This document shows positions 8,691 to 16,978 of a stretch of DNA of 64,000 nucleotides, one piece after another (position 1 is the stretch's first letter; every line of letters begins with the position of its first letter). The stretch comes from Nocardia sp. NBC_00416 (GTDB lineage: Bacteria; Actinomycetota; Actinomycetes; Mycobacteriales; Mycobacteriaceae), in NCBI RefSeq assembly GCF_036032445.1, contig NZ_CP107932.1:3722501-3786500 (forward strand), given 5' to 3'. A program made the translations under genes and the position numbers. Under the pieces are notes generated by a model that was not told where the DNA came from, made no database searches, and was given only the letters and a program-made list of their open reading frames with translations.

Positions 8691-9416
8691 TCAGCCGGCG
8701 GATACGCCGATCCCGGCCGCCAGCTCGGCGAGCACCGCGTCGAACAGCGCATCGGGATCGCTCACCGGCATCGGATAGTTCCCGAACACTTCCAGGGTCA
8801 CGTGGCCGTAGAGCCGCGCCCACATCGTCATCATCAGATACGCGACACCCAGATCGAGTTTCTCGGCCGGGAACTTCTGACCCGATTCCGCGAGGACGGC
8901 GAGCAGTTCGTTCTGGAATCCGATCAGATCCTCGCGCAGCGCGTCGGGGATCCGATCGGTCGGCGGAGTCACCAGATCGTAGGTCGCGAGCAGCCGACCG
9001 GCGGCTTCCAGGAAGACCAGGCCGAACGATTCGTCGAACCGGCGCAGCCCGCCCGCGCCGCCGTCCGCCGGCGAGGCGAACACCAGGGTGAACTCGTTGC
9101 GGTGGTCCAGTGCCCAACGCCGGAACCCCCGGCAGATGGCGAACAACCGGACCACGCCGTCCTCGGGCAGCTCGGCCACCTGTGCGGCGAGGTCTTCGGC
9201 CATGTGCACGCAGATATCCCGGCGCACCGCGGCCACCAGGTCTTCCCGGGAGGGGTAGTAGCGGTACAGGGCGGGCGCGGTGATGCCGAGTTCACGCGCG
9301 ATGGCGCGCAAGGTCAGCGCTTCGGCGCCCCGCCCGACCAGCAGCACCCGGGCCACTCGCCGGATGTCCGCGTCGCTGACCGCGGGCATCCGGCCCCGCC
9401 GCGCGGGTGGTGTCAT
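8691..9416 (-). CDS. TetR family regulator with WHG-type C-terminal domain
   Basis: A 241-residue regulator. The HTH covers about residues 10-57 (VSDADIRRVARVLLVGRGAEALTLRAIARELGITAPALYRYYPSREDLV), and the C-terminal region (RRWALDHRNEFTLVFASP) looks like the WHG/TetR_C_33 ligand domain. Its ATG overlaps the stop of the CYP125 gene (ATGA), so it is co-transcribed and translationally coupled to that P450. A role in controlling the P450 or a linked sterol pathway is inferred from this coupling only. Confidence 0.85.
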   Translation of the reverse strand: MTPPARRGRMPAVSDADIRRVARVLLVGRGAEALTLRAIARELGITAPALYRYYPSREDLVAAVRRDICVHMAEDLAAQVAELPEDGVVRLFAICRGFRRWALDHRNEFTLVFASPADGGAGGLRRFDESFGLVFLEAAGRLLATYDLVTPPTDRIPDALREDLIGFQNELLAVLAESGQKFPAEKLDLGVAYLMMTMWARLYGHVTLEVFGNYPMPVSDPDALFDAVLAELAAGIGVSAG

Positions 9417-10639
9417 TCGTATTCGACCTGCCAGCTCTTGATTCCGTTCAACCAACCCGACCGTAGCCGAACGGGTTCGGAAACCTCACGCAGGTTCGGC
9501 ATCACGTCGGCGAGGGCGTTGAAGATCAGGTCCAGTTGCAGGCGGGCCAGGTTCGCGCCGACGCAGTAGTGGGTGCCGGTGCCGCCGAAACCGACATGCG
9601 GGTTCGGGTTGCGGGTGACGTCGAACGCGAACGGGTCGGTGAAATGGTCCTCGTCGAAGTTGGCCGAGGAGTAGAACAGGCCGACCCGCTGGCCCTTGGC
9701 GATGGCCTGGCCGCCGATTTCGGTGTCCTGCAGGGTGGTGCGCTGGAAGGCGATGACCGGGGTGGCCCAGCGGACGATCTCGTCGGGGGCGGTGCGCGGA
9801 CGCTCGGCCCGGTACAGCTCCCACTGTTCGGGGTTGTCGATGAAGGCTTTCATCCCGTGCGTGGTGGCATTGCGGGTGGTTTCGTTGCCGGCCACGGCCA
9901 GCAGGATGACGAACCAGGCGAATTCTTCCGAACTCAGTGCCTCGCCGTCGACATCGGCGCTGAGCAGCTGGGTGATGATGTCGTCGGCGGGGCAGCCGCG
10001 GCGTTCCTCGGCGAGGTTCCAGGCGTACCCCATCACCTGTGCGTTGGCCATTCGGTAGCTGTCGGCGTACTGGGGGTCGTCGTAGCCCATCATCTGGTTG
10101 GACCACTCGAAGAGTTTGCCGCGGTCTTCCTGCGGCACCCCGAGCAGTTCGGCGATGGCCTGCAGGGGCAGTTCGCACGCGACCTGTTCGACGAAGTCGC
10201 CGCCGCCGGTTTTCTTGGCTTCGTGCACGATCCGTTCGGCGCGCTCGTGCAGCGCGTCGCGCAGGCTCTGCACTGCGCGCGGGGTGAAGCCACGGGAGAT
10301 GATGCGGCGCAGTTTGTCGTGTTCCGGCGGATCGGTGTTGACCAGCATGGCGCGCTGGATATCGATCTCGTCGCGCGTGATCTCGCCGTTGAAGCGGATC
10401 ACGGCGGTGTTGGCGTTGGTCGAGAAGACCTCGGAGTTCTTGGAGATCTCCTTGATGTGCTCGAGTTTGCTGACCACCCAGTAGCCGCCGTCGTCGAACC
10501 CGCTCACCCCGTCGGGCTGGTCGACCCACCAGACGGGGGCCGTCCGGCGCAGTTCGGCCCATTCCTCGATGGGCAGCCGACTGGCCAGGAGATCGGGGTC
10601 GGTGAAGTCGAAGTCGTGGGACAGGGACGGAGCGGACAC
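9413..10639 (-). CDS. cyp125: CYP125-family steroid C26-monooxygenase
   Basis: A 408-residue P450. It closely follows the mycobacterial CYP125A1 sequence as I know it along its whole length: PxFDFTDPxxxAxRLPxxExAELR, KEIS, ISRGFTPRAV, GDFVEQVxCELPLQAIAxLLGVPQEDRGKLF, AVAGNETTRN, EIVRWATPVxAFQRT, GQRVxxFYxSANFDE, and the heme loop VGFGGTGTHYCVGANLAR with Cys359. CYP125 oxidises the terminal side-chain methyl of cholesterol/cholestenone in sterol degradation. GTG 10639 is chosen because AGGAGG precedes it by about 5 bases. A KstR-like half-degenerate palindrome upstream supports sterol control. Confidence 0.92.
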   Translation of the reverse strand: MSAPSLSHDFDFTDPDLLASRLPIEEWAELRRTAPVWWVDQPDGVSGFDDGGYWVVSKLEHIKEISKNSEVFSTNANTAVIRFNGEITRDEIDIQRAMLVNTDPPEHDKLRRIISRGFTPRAVQSLRDALHERAERIVHEAKKTGGGDFVEQVACELPLQAIAELLGVPQEDRGKLFEWSNQMMGYDDPQYADSYRMANAQVMGYAWNLAEERRGCPADDIITQLLSADVDGEALSSEEFAWFVILLAVAGNETTRNATTHGMKAFIDNPEQWELYRAERPRTAPDEIVRWATPVIAFQRTTLQDTEIGGQAIAKGQRVGLFYSSANFDEDHFTDPFAFDVTRNPNPHVGFGGTGTHYCVGANLARLQLDLIFNALADVMPNLREVSEPVRLRSGWLNGIKSWQVEYE

Positions 10640-10693
10640 AAATGCCTCCTTCGGAAACGCAGTTCCTGGAGTGAACCACACCACACTTCATTT

Positions 10694-10707
10694 GTGAACA
10701 CGTTTTA
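10694..10707. promoter_or_regulatory. KstR-like site upstream of the CYP125 gene
   Basis: GTGAACACGTTTTA carries AAC-n2-GTT-n2-A, matching the published KstR consensus TnnAACnnGTTnnA except for the first T. It lies about 55 bp upstream of the CYP125 start codon. In mycobacteria cyp125 belongs to the KstR cholesterol regulon, so the match fits the gene. A single site with one mismatch is moderate evidence. Confidence 0.55.
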
Positions 10708-10905
10708 GTAAATTGCGTTCACTTATTGACTGGGGGGTGCCTGCCGCATCCATTGGCGAACAACCGGCAAACGATATCGAGCACGGCGGACCCCCGCCGC
10801 GAACACGGCGCACAACAGCGCCGATCGAGTGTTCAGCAGCGGCGGACCGGTCTATCGTGGTAGCCGCATGAGCACGACTCCCCACACTTCCGGAGGACGA
10901 AGCAC

Positions 10906-11205
10906 ATGACCACGATGGAAATGCCGCACGTCAGCGAATGCACAGTCAACAGTTGTTCCTACAACCACGACGGATGCCACGCGTACGCGATCAACGTCTC
11001 CGGCCAGAACGGCAGCGCGGACTGCGCGACGTTCATCCCCTTGGCGACCAAGGGCGGGCTGGACACGGTCACCAGCATGGTCGGGGCCTGCCAGCGCGCC
11101 GATTGCGCGCACAACGCCAACCTCGAATGCACGGCCGGCGAGATCCGGGTCGCTCCGGGCAGCGCCGATCACTCGGCCCGCTGCACGACCTACCGCCCCA
11201 GCTGA
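10906..11205 (+). CDS. DUF1540 domain-containing small Cys-rich protein
   Basis: A 99-residue protein with two copies of the Cys-rich DUF1540 pattern: CTVNSCSYNHDGCHAYAI with a later DCATF, and CQRADCAHNANLECTAGEI with ARCTTY. Eight or more conserved Cys suggest metal (probably zinc) binding or disulphides, but the family has no known function. The start ATG 10906 follows GGAGGA at good spacing. It stands alone on the plus strand, divergent from the CYP125 operon, and converges on the porin gene across a strong hairpin. Confidence 0.85.
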   Translation: MTTMEMPHVSECTVNSCSYNHDGCHAYAINVSGQNGSADCATFIPLATKGGLDTVTSMVGACQRADCAHNANLECTAGEIRVAPGSADHSARCTTYRPS

Positions 11206-11214
11206 CGAACCGGT

Positions 11215-11249
11215 CCGGTCACCGGCGCAGCCCCGCGGCCGGTGACCGG
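11215..11249. terminator. Bidirectional terminator hairpin
   Basis: A perfect 12-bp stem, CCGGTCACCGGC (11215-11226) with GCCGGTGACCGG (11238-11249), encloses an 11-base loop. It sits in the 69-bp gap between the convergent DUF1540 and porin-like genes, so it can end both transcripts. Confidence 0.7.
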
Positions 11250-11274
11250 CCGTTCTCCGGCACACACGAGGCGC

Positions 11275-11853
11275 TCAGATCCACAGCGGATCCCCGTAGA
11301 CGACCCCGCGCTCGTCCACCGCGTCCGATTTCATCTGGATCTCGGTGTACTGCCGGATCACCGCCGGACCGATGCATCCGTTGACGACGAGATGAACGTC
11401 GTGGTACACGACCCGGCCCGGCACTCCGGGCACGATCTCCTTGTCCACCAGCGGAACATCGATGACTTCGCCGGGCTCGATCCCGACGGTGTAGCCCGGG
11501 GATTCGGCTGTCACGCCGGCGCCGCCGGAGCCGCCGGTGAGTTCGACCGCACAGCCGACGTGGTAGCCCACCTGGAGTTCACCGCCGCTTCCCGCGTCGA
11601 CGCTGCTGTAGGCGGTACCCGAGAGAAAGACCTCGCGCACCGTTCCCGACGCGTTCAGCGGCGGCACCTTGTTCACCGTCTCACCGGTATTCCCCACAAC
11701 GAAAGTCGGCCCGTCCGCCGACTGGAATGTTTTCTCGTGCGGCGCCATATAGACGATCTCGGCATTCGCGGACGGCGCCACGACAATAAGTGAAAGAAAG
11801 AAAGAACTCGCTCCCATCGCATACGACAGCAGCCTTTTCGCGGGAGATTTCAT
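11275..11853 (-). CDS. MspA family porin-like secreted protein
   Basis: A 192-residue exported protein. The signal peptide (KRLLSYAMGASSFFLSLIVVAPSANA) should be cut near residue 31. The mature part resembles MspA-type porins: a paired TFVVGNTGETVNKVPPLNASGTVREVFLSGTAY segment, then GGELQVGYHVGCAVEL, and VVNGCIGPAVIRQYTEI near the end. MspA proteins form octameric channels in the mycolic-acid outer membrane and admit small hydrophilic nutrients. ATG 11853 begins the signal peptide and is preferred over the longer frame. The two Cys (GCAVEL, NGCIG) may form a disulphide. Confidence 0.82.
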   Translation of the reverse strand: MKSPAKRLLSYAMGASSFFLSLIVVAPSANAEIVYMAPHEKTFQSADGPTFVVGNTGETVNKVPPLNASGTVREVFLSGTAYSSVDAGSGGELQVGYHVGCAVELTGGSGGAGVTAESPGYTVGIEPGEVIDVPLVDKEIVPGVPGRVVYHDVHLVVNGCIGPAVIRQYTEIQMKSDAVDERGVVYGDPLWI

Positions 11854-12129
11854 GCGCGGAACAGTAACAGAACGACCGGATGGTACGGACTCGCCTGTCG
11901 GCGTGTCGATTCCGCGCAACGAACAGGCATCTTCGCAGGCCGGGCAGGGTTTGAGGGGACCGCTTCGCCTCCCCGGAAGGGGAACCTCGACAATCTCCGC
12001 GGACTGCGCGACCCACCGTCCCGGCTCCGTTCACGCCGTCGCCGGAATCCCATCCGACCCGCCGCGCCATTCTTTCCGGACATGTCCGGCACTTTCCTTT
12101 ACGAACTACCGCGCCGGCCGCAATCACAA

Positions 12130-13401
12130 TTACCGAGCAGTGCAGGCCAGTTCCGTCACCGCGTGCAGCAGGACGTTGACACCGTCCGCACAGGCCTCCG
12201 GTGTGGAGTATTCACGGGGATTATGGCTGATGCCGTCGTAGAGCCCCGGCACAAAGATCATGCCGGCCGGACAGAGGGCGGCGATTTCCCCGGCGTCGTG
12301 CCCGGCGCCCGATGTCACCTGGTCGGAACTCATCCCGAGATTCGCGGCGTGCTTCTCGACCAGGTCGCGCATGCCTTGTGGAAACACCACCGGCGGCGTC
12401 CGGGCCGTGGTCCGCGCGGCCACGGTGACACCCGTTCGCTCTTCGACTTCGGCGATATAGGCCGTGAGGTCGTCTTCGGCGCGCCGCATGGCCGCACCGT
12501 CGTGGTTGCGCAGGTCGACCGTGATCAGTGTCCGCTCGGGGACGATATTGATCAGGTTCGGATAGTTCACCTGCCGGCCGACGGTCGCGAGCATCTGCCC
12601 GTACGCCCCGGATTCGACCATTTCGTTCAGTCGGACAGTGATCAGCGCGGCGGCGAGTCCGGCGTTGCGGCGCAGCCGCTGCGGCGTGGTGCCCGCATGC
12701 GCGGCGCGTCCGCTGATCTGCAGTTCCAGCCAGGTGATGGCCTGCACGCCGCGCACCACTCCGATCCGGGTACCGGCGGCGGCCAGGATCGGCCCCTGCT
12801 CGATATGGCATTCGAGATAGGCGAACGGCGGCCGGATCGGCACCGCCACCTCGCCGACCAGCCCGTGCCGGTCCAGCTCCGCCCCGACGGTCACCCCGTC
12901 GGGATCGGAACGCTCCCGCGCCCGGTCCAGCTCGATCCGGCCCGCCGCCACGGCGCTGCCGAGCATGTCCGTACCGAACCTGACCCCCTCTTCTTCGGTG
13001 AAGATGGCCAATTCGATGGGTCGCGTGGTGGATACGCCGTGGTCGTTCAGGGTGCGAACGACCTCGAGGCCGCCGAGGACCCCGAGGCATCCGTCGAATC
13101 GGCCCGCGGTGGCCACCGTATCGATATGGGATCCGATCAGCACCGGCGCCGAGGTGTCGTCGACACCGGCGCGTCGTCCGTAGACATTGCCGATCCGGTC
13201 GGTGGTCACGGTCAGACCGGCGGCACGCATCCAGCCCACCACCAGTTCGCGCCCGGCCAGATCGGCGTCGGTGAGGGCCAGCCTGCGCACGCCCCGCAGA
13301 TCCGCGTCGGCGTCGAAATACGCGCCGACTTCGCCCAGTTCGCCGAGTGATCGCCACAGACGGCCGGAGTCGATCCGGATGGACGAATCGTAGGTACTCA
13401 T
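12130..13401 (-). CDS. M20 family N-carbamoyl-L-amino-acid hydrolase / allantoate amidohydrolase type
   Basis: A 423-residue metal-dependent amidohydrolase of the HyuC/AmaB/AllC group, which removes carbamoyl or ureido groups from amino acids. Metal ligands are recognisable in GSHIDTV, DGCLGVLGGLE, TEEEGVRF, HIEQGP and the late GISHNPRE; GAGHDAGE is also conserved. It is the second gene of a minus-strand operon, 12 bp behind the diaminopropionate-ammonia-lyase gene and so probably in the same pathway. Regulation should come from the GntR operator at 14576-14593. The exact substrate (N-carbamoyl amino acid, ureidoglycine or similar) cannot be fixed. Confidence 0.85.
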   Translation of the reverse strand: MSTYDSSIRIDSGRLWRSLGELGEVGAYFDADADLRGVRRLALTDADLAGRELVVGWMRAAGLTVTTDRIGNVYGRRAGVDDTSAPVLIGSHIDTVATAGRFDGCLGVLGGLEVVRTLNDHGVSTTRPIELAIFTEEEGVRFGTDMLGSAVAAGRIELDRARERSDPDGVTVGAELDRHGLVGEVAVPIRPPFAYLECHIEQGPILAAAGTRIGVVRGVQAITWLELQISGRAAHAGTTPQRLRRNAGLAAALITVRLNEMVESGAYGQMLATVGRQVNYPNLINIVPERTLITVDLRNHDGAAMRRAEDDLTAYIAEVEERTGVTVAARTTARTPPVVFPQGMRDLVEKHAANLGMSSDQVTSGAGHDAGEIAALCPAGMIFVPGLYDGISHNPREYSTPEACADGVNVLLHAVTELACTAR

Positions 13402-13413
13402 TTACGCCTCCAG

Positions 13414-14535
13414 TTATCCGGCGAGCCGGGCGCCGGTGATGCGGTCGAAATTCGCGACGTCGGTGGCGCCCTCGGTGGAGATCACCAGGATGTGGTCGTC
13501 GGGGCCCAGACCGAGTTCCGCCGCGTGGGTGGTGATTCCGGCGAGTCCGGCCGCGCCGCTCTCCCCGGAGACGAGACCGTCGGTGTACATCAGGCGCATC
13601 GCCTCCTCGGCAGCGGCGTCGGTGACCGTGACGAAGGTGTCGTATCCGGCCGAGACGTCGGGCCAGGCGATGACCGACGGTGTGCCGCAGTTGAGCCCGG
13701 CCATGATGGATCGCTGCGGTCCGGGGATCGTGGTGATGCCGCCGGCCTCCACGCTGGCGGTCACACAGTCCGCGTCCGTGGGTTCCACACCGACCAGGCG
13801 CACCGCCGGCCGGCCGCTGAACCCGCGCGCCACCGCCGCGGCGAAGGCGCCCACGCCGATCTGCGCGGCGACCACGGTGGGCGGGGGCACGGTCCCGGCG
13901 GCGATCTCGTCCAGGATCTCGGTGATCATCGTGGAATAGCCGTCGATGACCCAGGACGGCGGCTCGGTGTAGCCCTCCCACGAGGTGTCGGAGATGACCA
14001 GCGCGTCGTCCGCGGCCAGTTCGGCACTGCGGCGGATGGCGTCGTCGTATCCGCCGGCCACGATCTCGACCTCGGCGCCTTCACCGGTGATGGCGTCGAT
14101 TCGGGCCGGGACCATGTCCTCGGGCACCAGGATATGGGCCGACAGACCGAGCAGTGCGGCCATCCGGGCCACCGCACGACCGTGATTGCCGTCGGTGGCC
14201 GATACCAGTCGCAGCCCGGGACCCACGGCGAGTTCGGCTTTCAGTTCGTCGAGCGATATCGCACTGTCGACGGGCCGGCCGAGATGAGCGAGCAGGGTCC
14301 GGTAACAGGCCCAGGAGGCCCCGAGGATCTTGAACGACGGCATGCCCATCCGGCTGGATTCGTCCTTCGCGAACACCGAGCCCACGCCCAGTCGAGCGGC
14401 CGCCGCGGGCAGGGCGGCCAGCGGGGTGGGCCGGTAGGCGGGCATCGAACGGTGGAAGTCCCGGCTCCCGTCCACGAGCGTGCGCACGGATTCCTTGGAC
14501 ACCAAGGGATTCCGTACCAGTCGAGGTTCTGACAT
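13414..14535 (-). CDS. dpaL: Diaminopropionate ammonia-lyase (PLP enzyme)
   Basis: A 373-residue fold-type II PLP enzyme. Blocks shared with E. coli YgeX/DAPAL, from my knowledge of that protein, include YRPTPL, FAKDES, SFKILG (Schiff-base Lys69), SATDGNHGR (Asp115), SDTSWEGYT (Asp183), PSW, SIMAGLNCG, SGESGA and VISTEGATDV. Those Asp residues are the catalytic pair in YgeX. The enzyme converts D- or L-2,3-diaminopropionate to pyruvate and two ammonia. ATG 14535 follows GGGAGGA. It leads an operon with the M20 hydrolase and is divergent from the GntR gene. Confidence 0.82.
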   Translation of the reverse strand: MSEPRLVRNPLVSKESVRTLVDGSRDFHRSMPAYRPTPLAALPAAAARLGVGSVFAKDESSRMGMPSFKILGASWACYRTLLAHLGRPVDSAISLDELKAELAVGPGLRLVSATDGNHGRAVARMAALLGLSAHILVPEDMVPARIDAITGEGAEVEIVAGGYDDAIRRSAELAADDALVISDTSWEGYTEPPSWVIDGYSTMITEILDEIAAGTVPPPTVVAAQIGVGAFAAAVARGFSGRPAVRLVGVEPTDADCVTASVEAGGITTIPGPQRSIMAGLNCGTPSVIAWPDVSAGYDTFVTVTDAAAEEAMRLMYTDGLVSGESGAAGLAGITTHAAELGLGPDDHILVISTEGATDVANFDRITGARLAG

Positions 14536-14575
14536 TGCGTTCCTCCCGGGCCGTTGAATAACGGGTTCAGCCTAG

Positions 14576-14593
14576 AAATTTGTATGACAACTG
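14576..14593. promoter_or_regulatory. GntR operator, copy 1
   Basis: AAATTTGTATGACAACTG contains the palindrome TTGT-ATG-ACAA (14580-14590), a typical HutC-type GntR half-site arrangement. It lies 41 bp upstream of the lyase start and about 85 bp upstream of the GntR start, so it can control both. The same 18 bases recur at 19803-19820. Confidence 0.8.
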
Positions 14594-14677
14594 TCAAGTG
14601 ACTTAAGCCAACTAGCCCTGATAGGCTGCGGACGCGTCCCATGTATGTGTTCCCAGGTGAGCGAAAGGGTTTCCGCG

Positions 14678-15451
14678 ATGGCCACCAACGCCCCCGCCGG
14701 CTCCGAGGGCATCGGCGGCGATATCTCCCGGATCCGCGCCCGGCGCCAGCTGCACGCCGAGATCCGGGACGCGATCCTCAACGAGTTCATCCTGTCCGGG
14801 CGACTGGACGCCGGCGCCCGGCTGCCGTCGGAAAGCGAACTCTCCCGCCTGTTCGGCGCCTCCCGGGTGACCATCCGCGCCGCCCTGCAGAGCCTGAAGG
14901 ACCAGGGCTACATCCGGATCGTCCGCGGCTCGGGGTCGATCGTGCTGCCCCGGCCGGAATCGATCAGTTCCGGTCTCGATCGGCTCTCCTCCTTCGACAC
15001 CTTCGCCGCGCAGTCCGGCAAGGAGATCCGCACCGACGACCTGGAATTCACCCGGATAAACCGCGACGACGACCCCCTCGCCGCGGTATTCGAACCGGGC
15101 TCGGTGACGCTGGTGAGCCGGACCAAGACCATCGATGACCGGAAGATCGCCCTGATCGTCGACTACGTCCCGGAATCGATCCTGCCCGCGGACACGTTGC
15201 GACAACGGTTCGACGGTTCGGTCCTGGATCTACTGCTCGCCGAGGGACTCGCCGAATACTCCGACTGCACACTGACGCCCGTGGTGGCCACCGGCGAGAT
15301 CCGGGACCGGCTGGGATGCGAGGACGGCAGTCCGCTGCTGCAACTCAGCGAGCTGACCCGCGACGCCCTCGGTGCGATCGTCGATCGCAGCGAGGCATGG
15401 CTGTCGCCGGAAGTGTTCCGGTTCCAGCTGCGCCGCCGCCGCGAGAGCTGA
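14678..15451 (+). CDS. GntR family (HutC subfamily) regulator with UTRA domain
   Basis: A 257-residue regulator. The winged HTH lies at about residues 20-85 (LHAEIRDAILNEFILSGRLDAGARLPSESELSRLFGASRVTIRAALQSLKDQGYIRIVRGSGSIV). A UTRA ligand domain follows, with VSRTKTIDDRKIALIVDYVPESILP in the middle and a C-terminal SPLLQLSELTRDALGAIVDRSEAWLSPEVFRFQLRRR. ATG 14678 is preferred (GAAAGGG upstream); ATG 14645 in frame is the alternative. It lies between two minus-strand operons that carry an identical 18-bp operator, so it most likely represses both and senses a substrate or intermediate. Confidence 0.88.
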   Translation: MATNAPAGSEGIGGDISRIRARRQLHAEIRDAILNEFILSGRLDAGARLPSESELSRLFGASRVTIRAALQSLKDQGYIRIVRGSGSIVLPRPESISSGLDRLSSFDTFAAQSGKEIRTDDLEFTRINRDDDPLAAVFEPGSVTLVSRTKTIDDRKIALIVDYVPESILPADTLRQRFDGSVLDLLLAEGLAEYSDCTLTPVVATGEIRDRLGCEDGSPLLQLSELTRDALGAIVDRSEAWLSPEVFRFQLRRRRES

Positions 15452-15478
15452 CACGGCCCGGAGCCCCGACGATGCCGA

Positions 15479-15509
15479 TCCGTCCCGCCGCGGTGCGCGG
15501 CGGGACGGA
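15479..15509. terminator. Perfect 13-bp hairpin between GntR and symporter genes
   Basis: TCCGTCCCGCCGC (15479-15491) pairs fully with GCGGCGGGACGGA (15497-15509) around a 5-base loop. It lies in the 65-bp gap between two convergent genes and can terminate both. Confidence 0.75.
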
Positions 15510-15516
15510 CTCCCGA

Positions 15517-16959
15517 TCAGGCCGACCCGGGCACCGGGCCGGCGGCGGATGTCGACGCTTTCTCGGCCTCCGGCCCGTAGGCGTCACCGACCAGCCTGCC
15601 GCGGCGGGCGTCGATCAGGTGGATCGCCAGGAACGACGCGAGTCCGCACAGACTGCCGAAGATGATGGACGCGACCTGGAAGGGTTCGTCGTTCAGTTCC
15701 CAGACGAACCCGGAGACGGTGCCGACGACGATGGAGACCACCCCGGCCACCCGGCTCGTCTTCTTCAACACCAGGGCGAAGAGGAACGCGGAGAAGGGTC
15801 CGGCCGAGCGCATGGTGAAGGCGAAGACCAGCAGCGGAATGATGGCCTGGCTCCACAGCGAGATGAGCGTGGCCAGAATTCCGATCACCACCACCGCGAT
15901 CCGGCTGTACCGCACCTCGTTGTCCGCGGTGACCTCCCGGCCCAGCTTGGGCAGCAGATCCTTGATGAAGATGGTCGAGGAGCCGAGCATATTGCCGCTG
16001 GCGCTGGACAGCGTCGCCGAAACGACCGCGCTCAGCAGCAGTCCCGCGATCAGCGACGGCAGCAGCCCCACCGATACCGTCGCCAGCGCGTTGTTGGGGT
16101 CGATATCGGGATAGACCGCGAGCGCGATCAGGCCGAGCACGGCGGGAATGAACGCGTACAGCGCCATCAGCGAACCGCACAGCAGCGAACCGAGTACGGC
16201 GACCCGCGGGGTCTTCGCCGAGTAGTACCGCTGCACCGCTTCCTGACCGGTGGAGAAGGTCATGAAGTAGAGCACCACGAGGCCGATGATCGTCGGCCAG
16301 CCGATCTTGGTGAAGCCGAGCTGACCCTCCGGAAGGTTGTCGACGACATTGCCCCAGCCGCCCGCGTTGTGCAGCGCGAACGGGACCGCGATCGCGAAAC
16401 CGCCGACGATCAGGAAGAACTGCACGAAATCGGTGAGCGTGACACTCCACATCCCGCCGATCCAGGTGTAGAAGATCACCGCCACTCCGGTGAAGACGAT
16501 CGACCAGGCCAGGCTGACACCGCCCAGCGTCGACACGATGGTCGCCGTCGCGGTGATCTGGACCGCGGTCAGCGCCACCAGCGCGACACTGCCCAGGACC
16601 GCCGACATGGTCTGCGCGGCCGCGCCGTACCGGCGCCCGATGACCTCGGGCACCGTGACGGCCATGGTGCGGCGCATGGCGGGCGCCACGAAGGACACCA
16701 GCAGGATGCCGATACCGGCGGCCACGACATACCAACCGGCCGACAGGCCCCAGTCGCCGTAGGCCTTGCTGGCCACGCCGACCGAACTGCCGCCGCCGAT
16801 CTCGGTGGCGGCCAGGGTCCCGGCCATCATGAGCACGCCGAGGCGGCGCCCGGCGAGGTGATAGTCGGTACCGTCCTTGATCCGGGTCCGGGCGTACAGG
16901 CCGATCCCGACCATGACGGCCATATAGGCCACCATGATGGTGATAACGGTCGCGTTCAT
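15517..16959 (-). CDS. Sodium:solute symporter family (SSS) transporter
   Basis: A 480-residue membrane protein with about 13 hydrophobic segments, beginning TVITIMVAYMAVMVGIGLYARTRI. The SSS hallmarks include GAGRRLGVL-like early loops (YHLAGRRLGVLMMAGTLAATEIGGGSSVG), the TGQEAVQRYYSAKTPRVA loop and ATLSSASGNMLGSSTIFIKDLLP, where Na+ ligands sit in characterised members. It should import an organic solute with sodium. ATG 16959 is chosen at the first membrane segment; the frame upstream is not protein-like. It is the last gene of the three-gene operon starting at 19793, so its cargo is probably the substrate of the two hydrolases upstream. Confidence 0.87.
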   Translation of the reverse strand: MNATVITIMVAYMAVMVGIGLYARTRIKDGTDYHLAGRRLGVLMMAGTLAATEIGGGSSVGVASKAYGDWGLSAGWYVVAAGIGILLVSFVAPAMRRTMAVTVPEVIGRRYGAAAQTMSAVLGSVALVALTAVQITATATIVSTLGGVSLAWSIVFTGVAVIFYTWIGGMWSVTLTDFVQFFLIVGGFAIAVPFALHNAGGWGNVVDNLPEGQLGFTKIGWPTIIGLVVLYFMTFSTGQEAVQRYYSAKTPRVAVLGSLLCGSLMALYAFIPAVLGLIALAVYPDIDPNNALATVSVGLLPSLIAGLLLSAVVSATLSSASGNMLGSSTIFIKDLLPKLGREVTADNEVRYSRIAVVVIGILATLISLWSQAIIPLLVFAFTMRSAGPFSAFLFALVLKKTSRVAGVVSIVVGTVSGFVWELNDEPFQVASIIFGSLCGLASFLAIHLIDARRGRLVGDAYGPEAEKASTSAAGPVPGSA

Positions 16960-16978
16960 TGTCGATCCTTCAGGGTGT

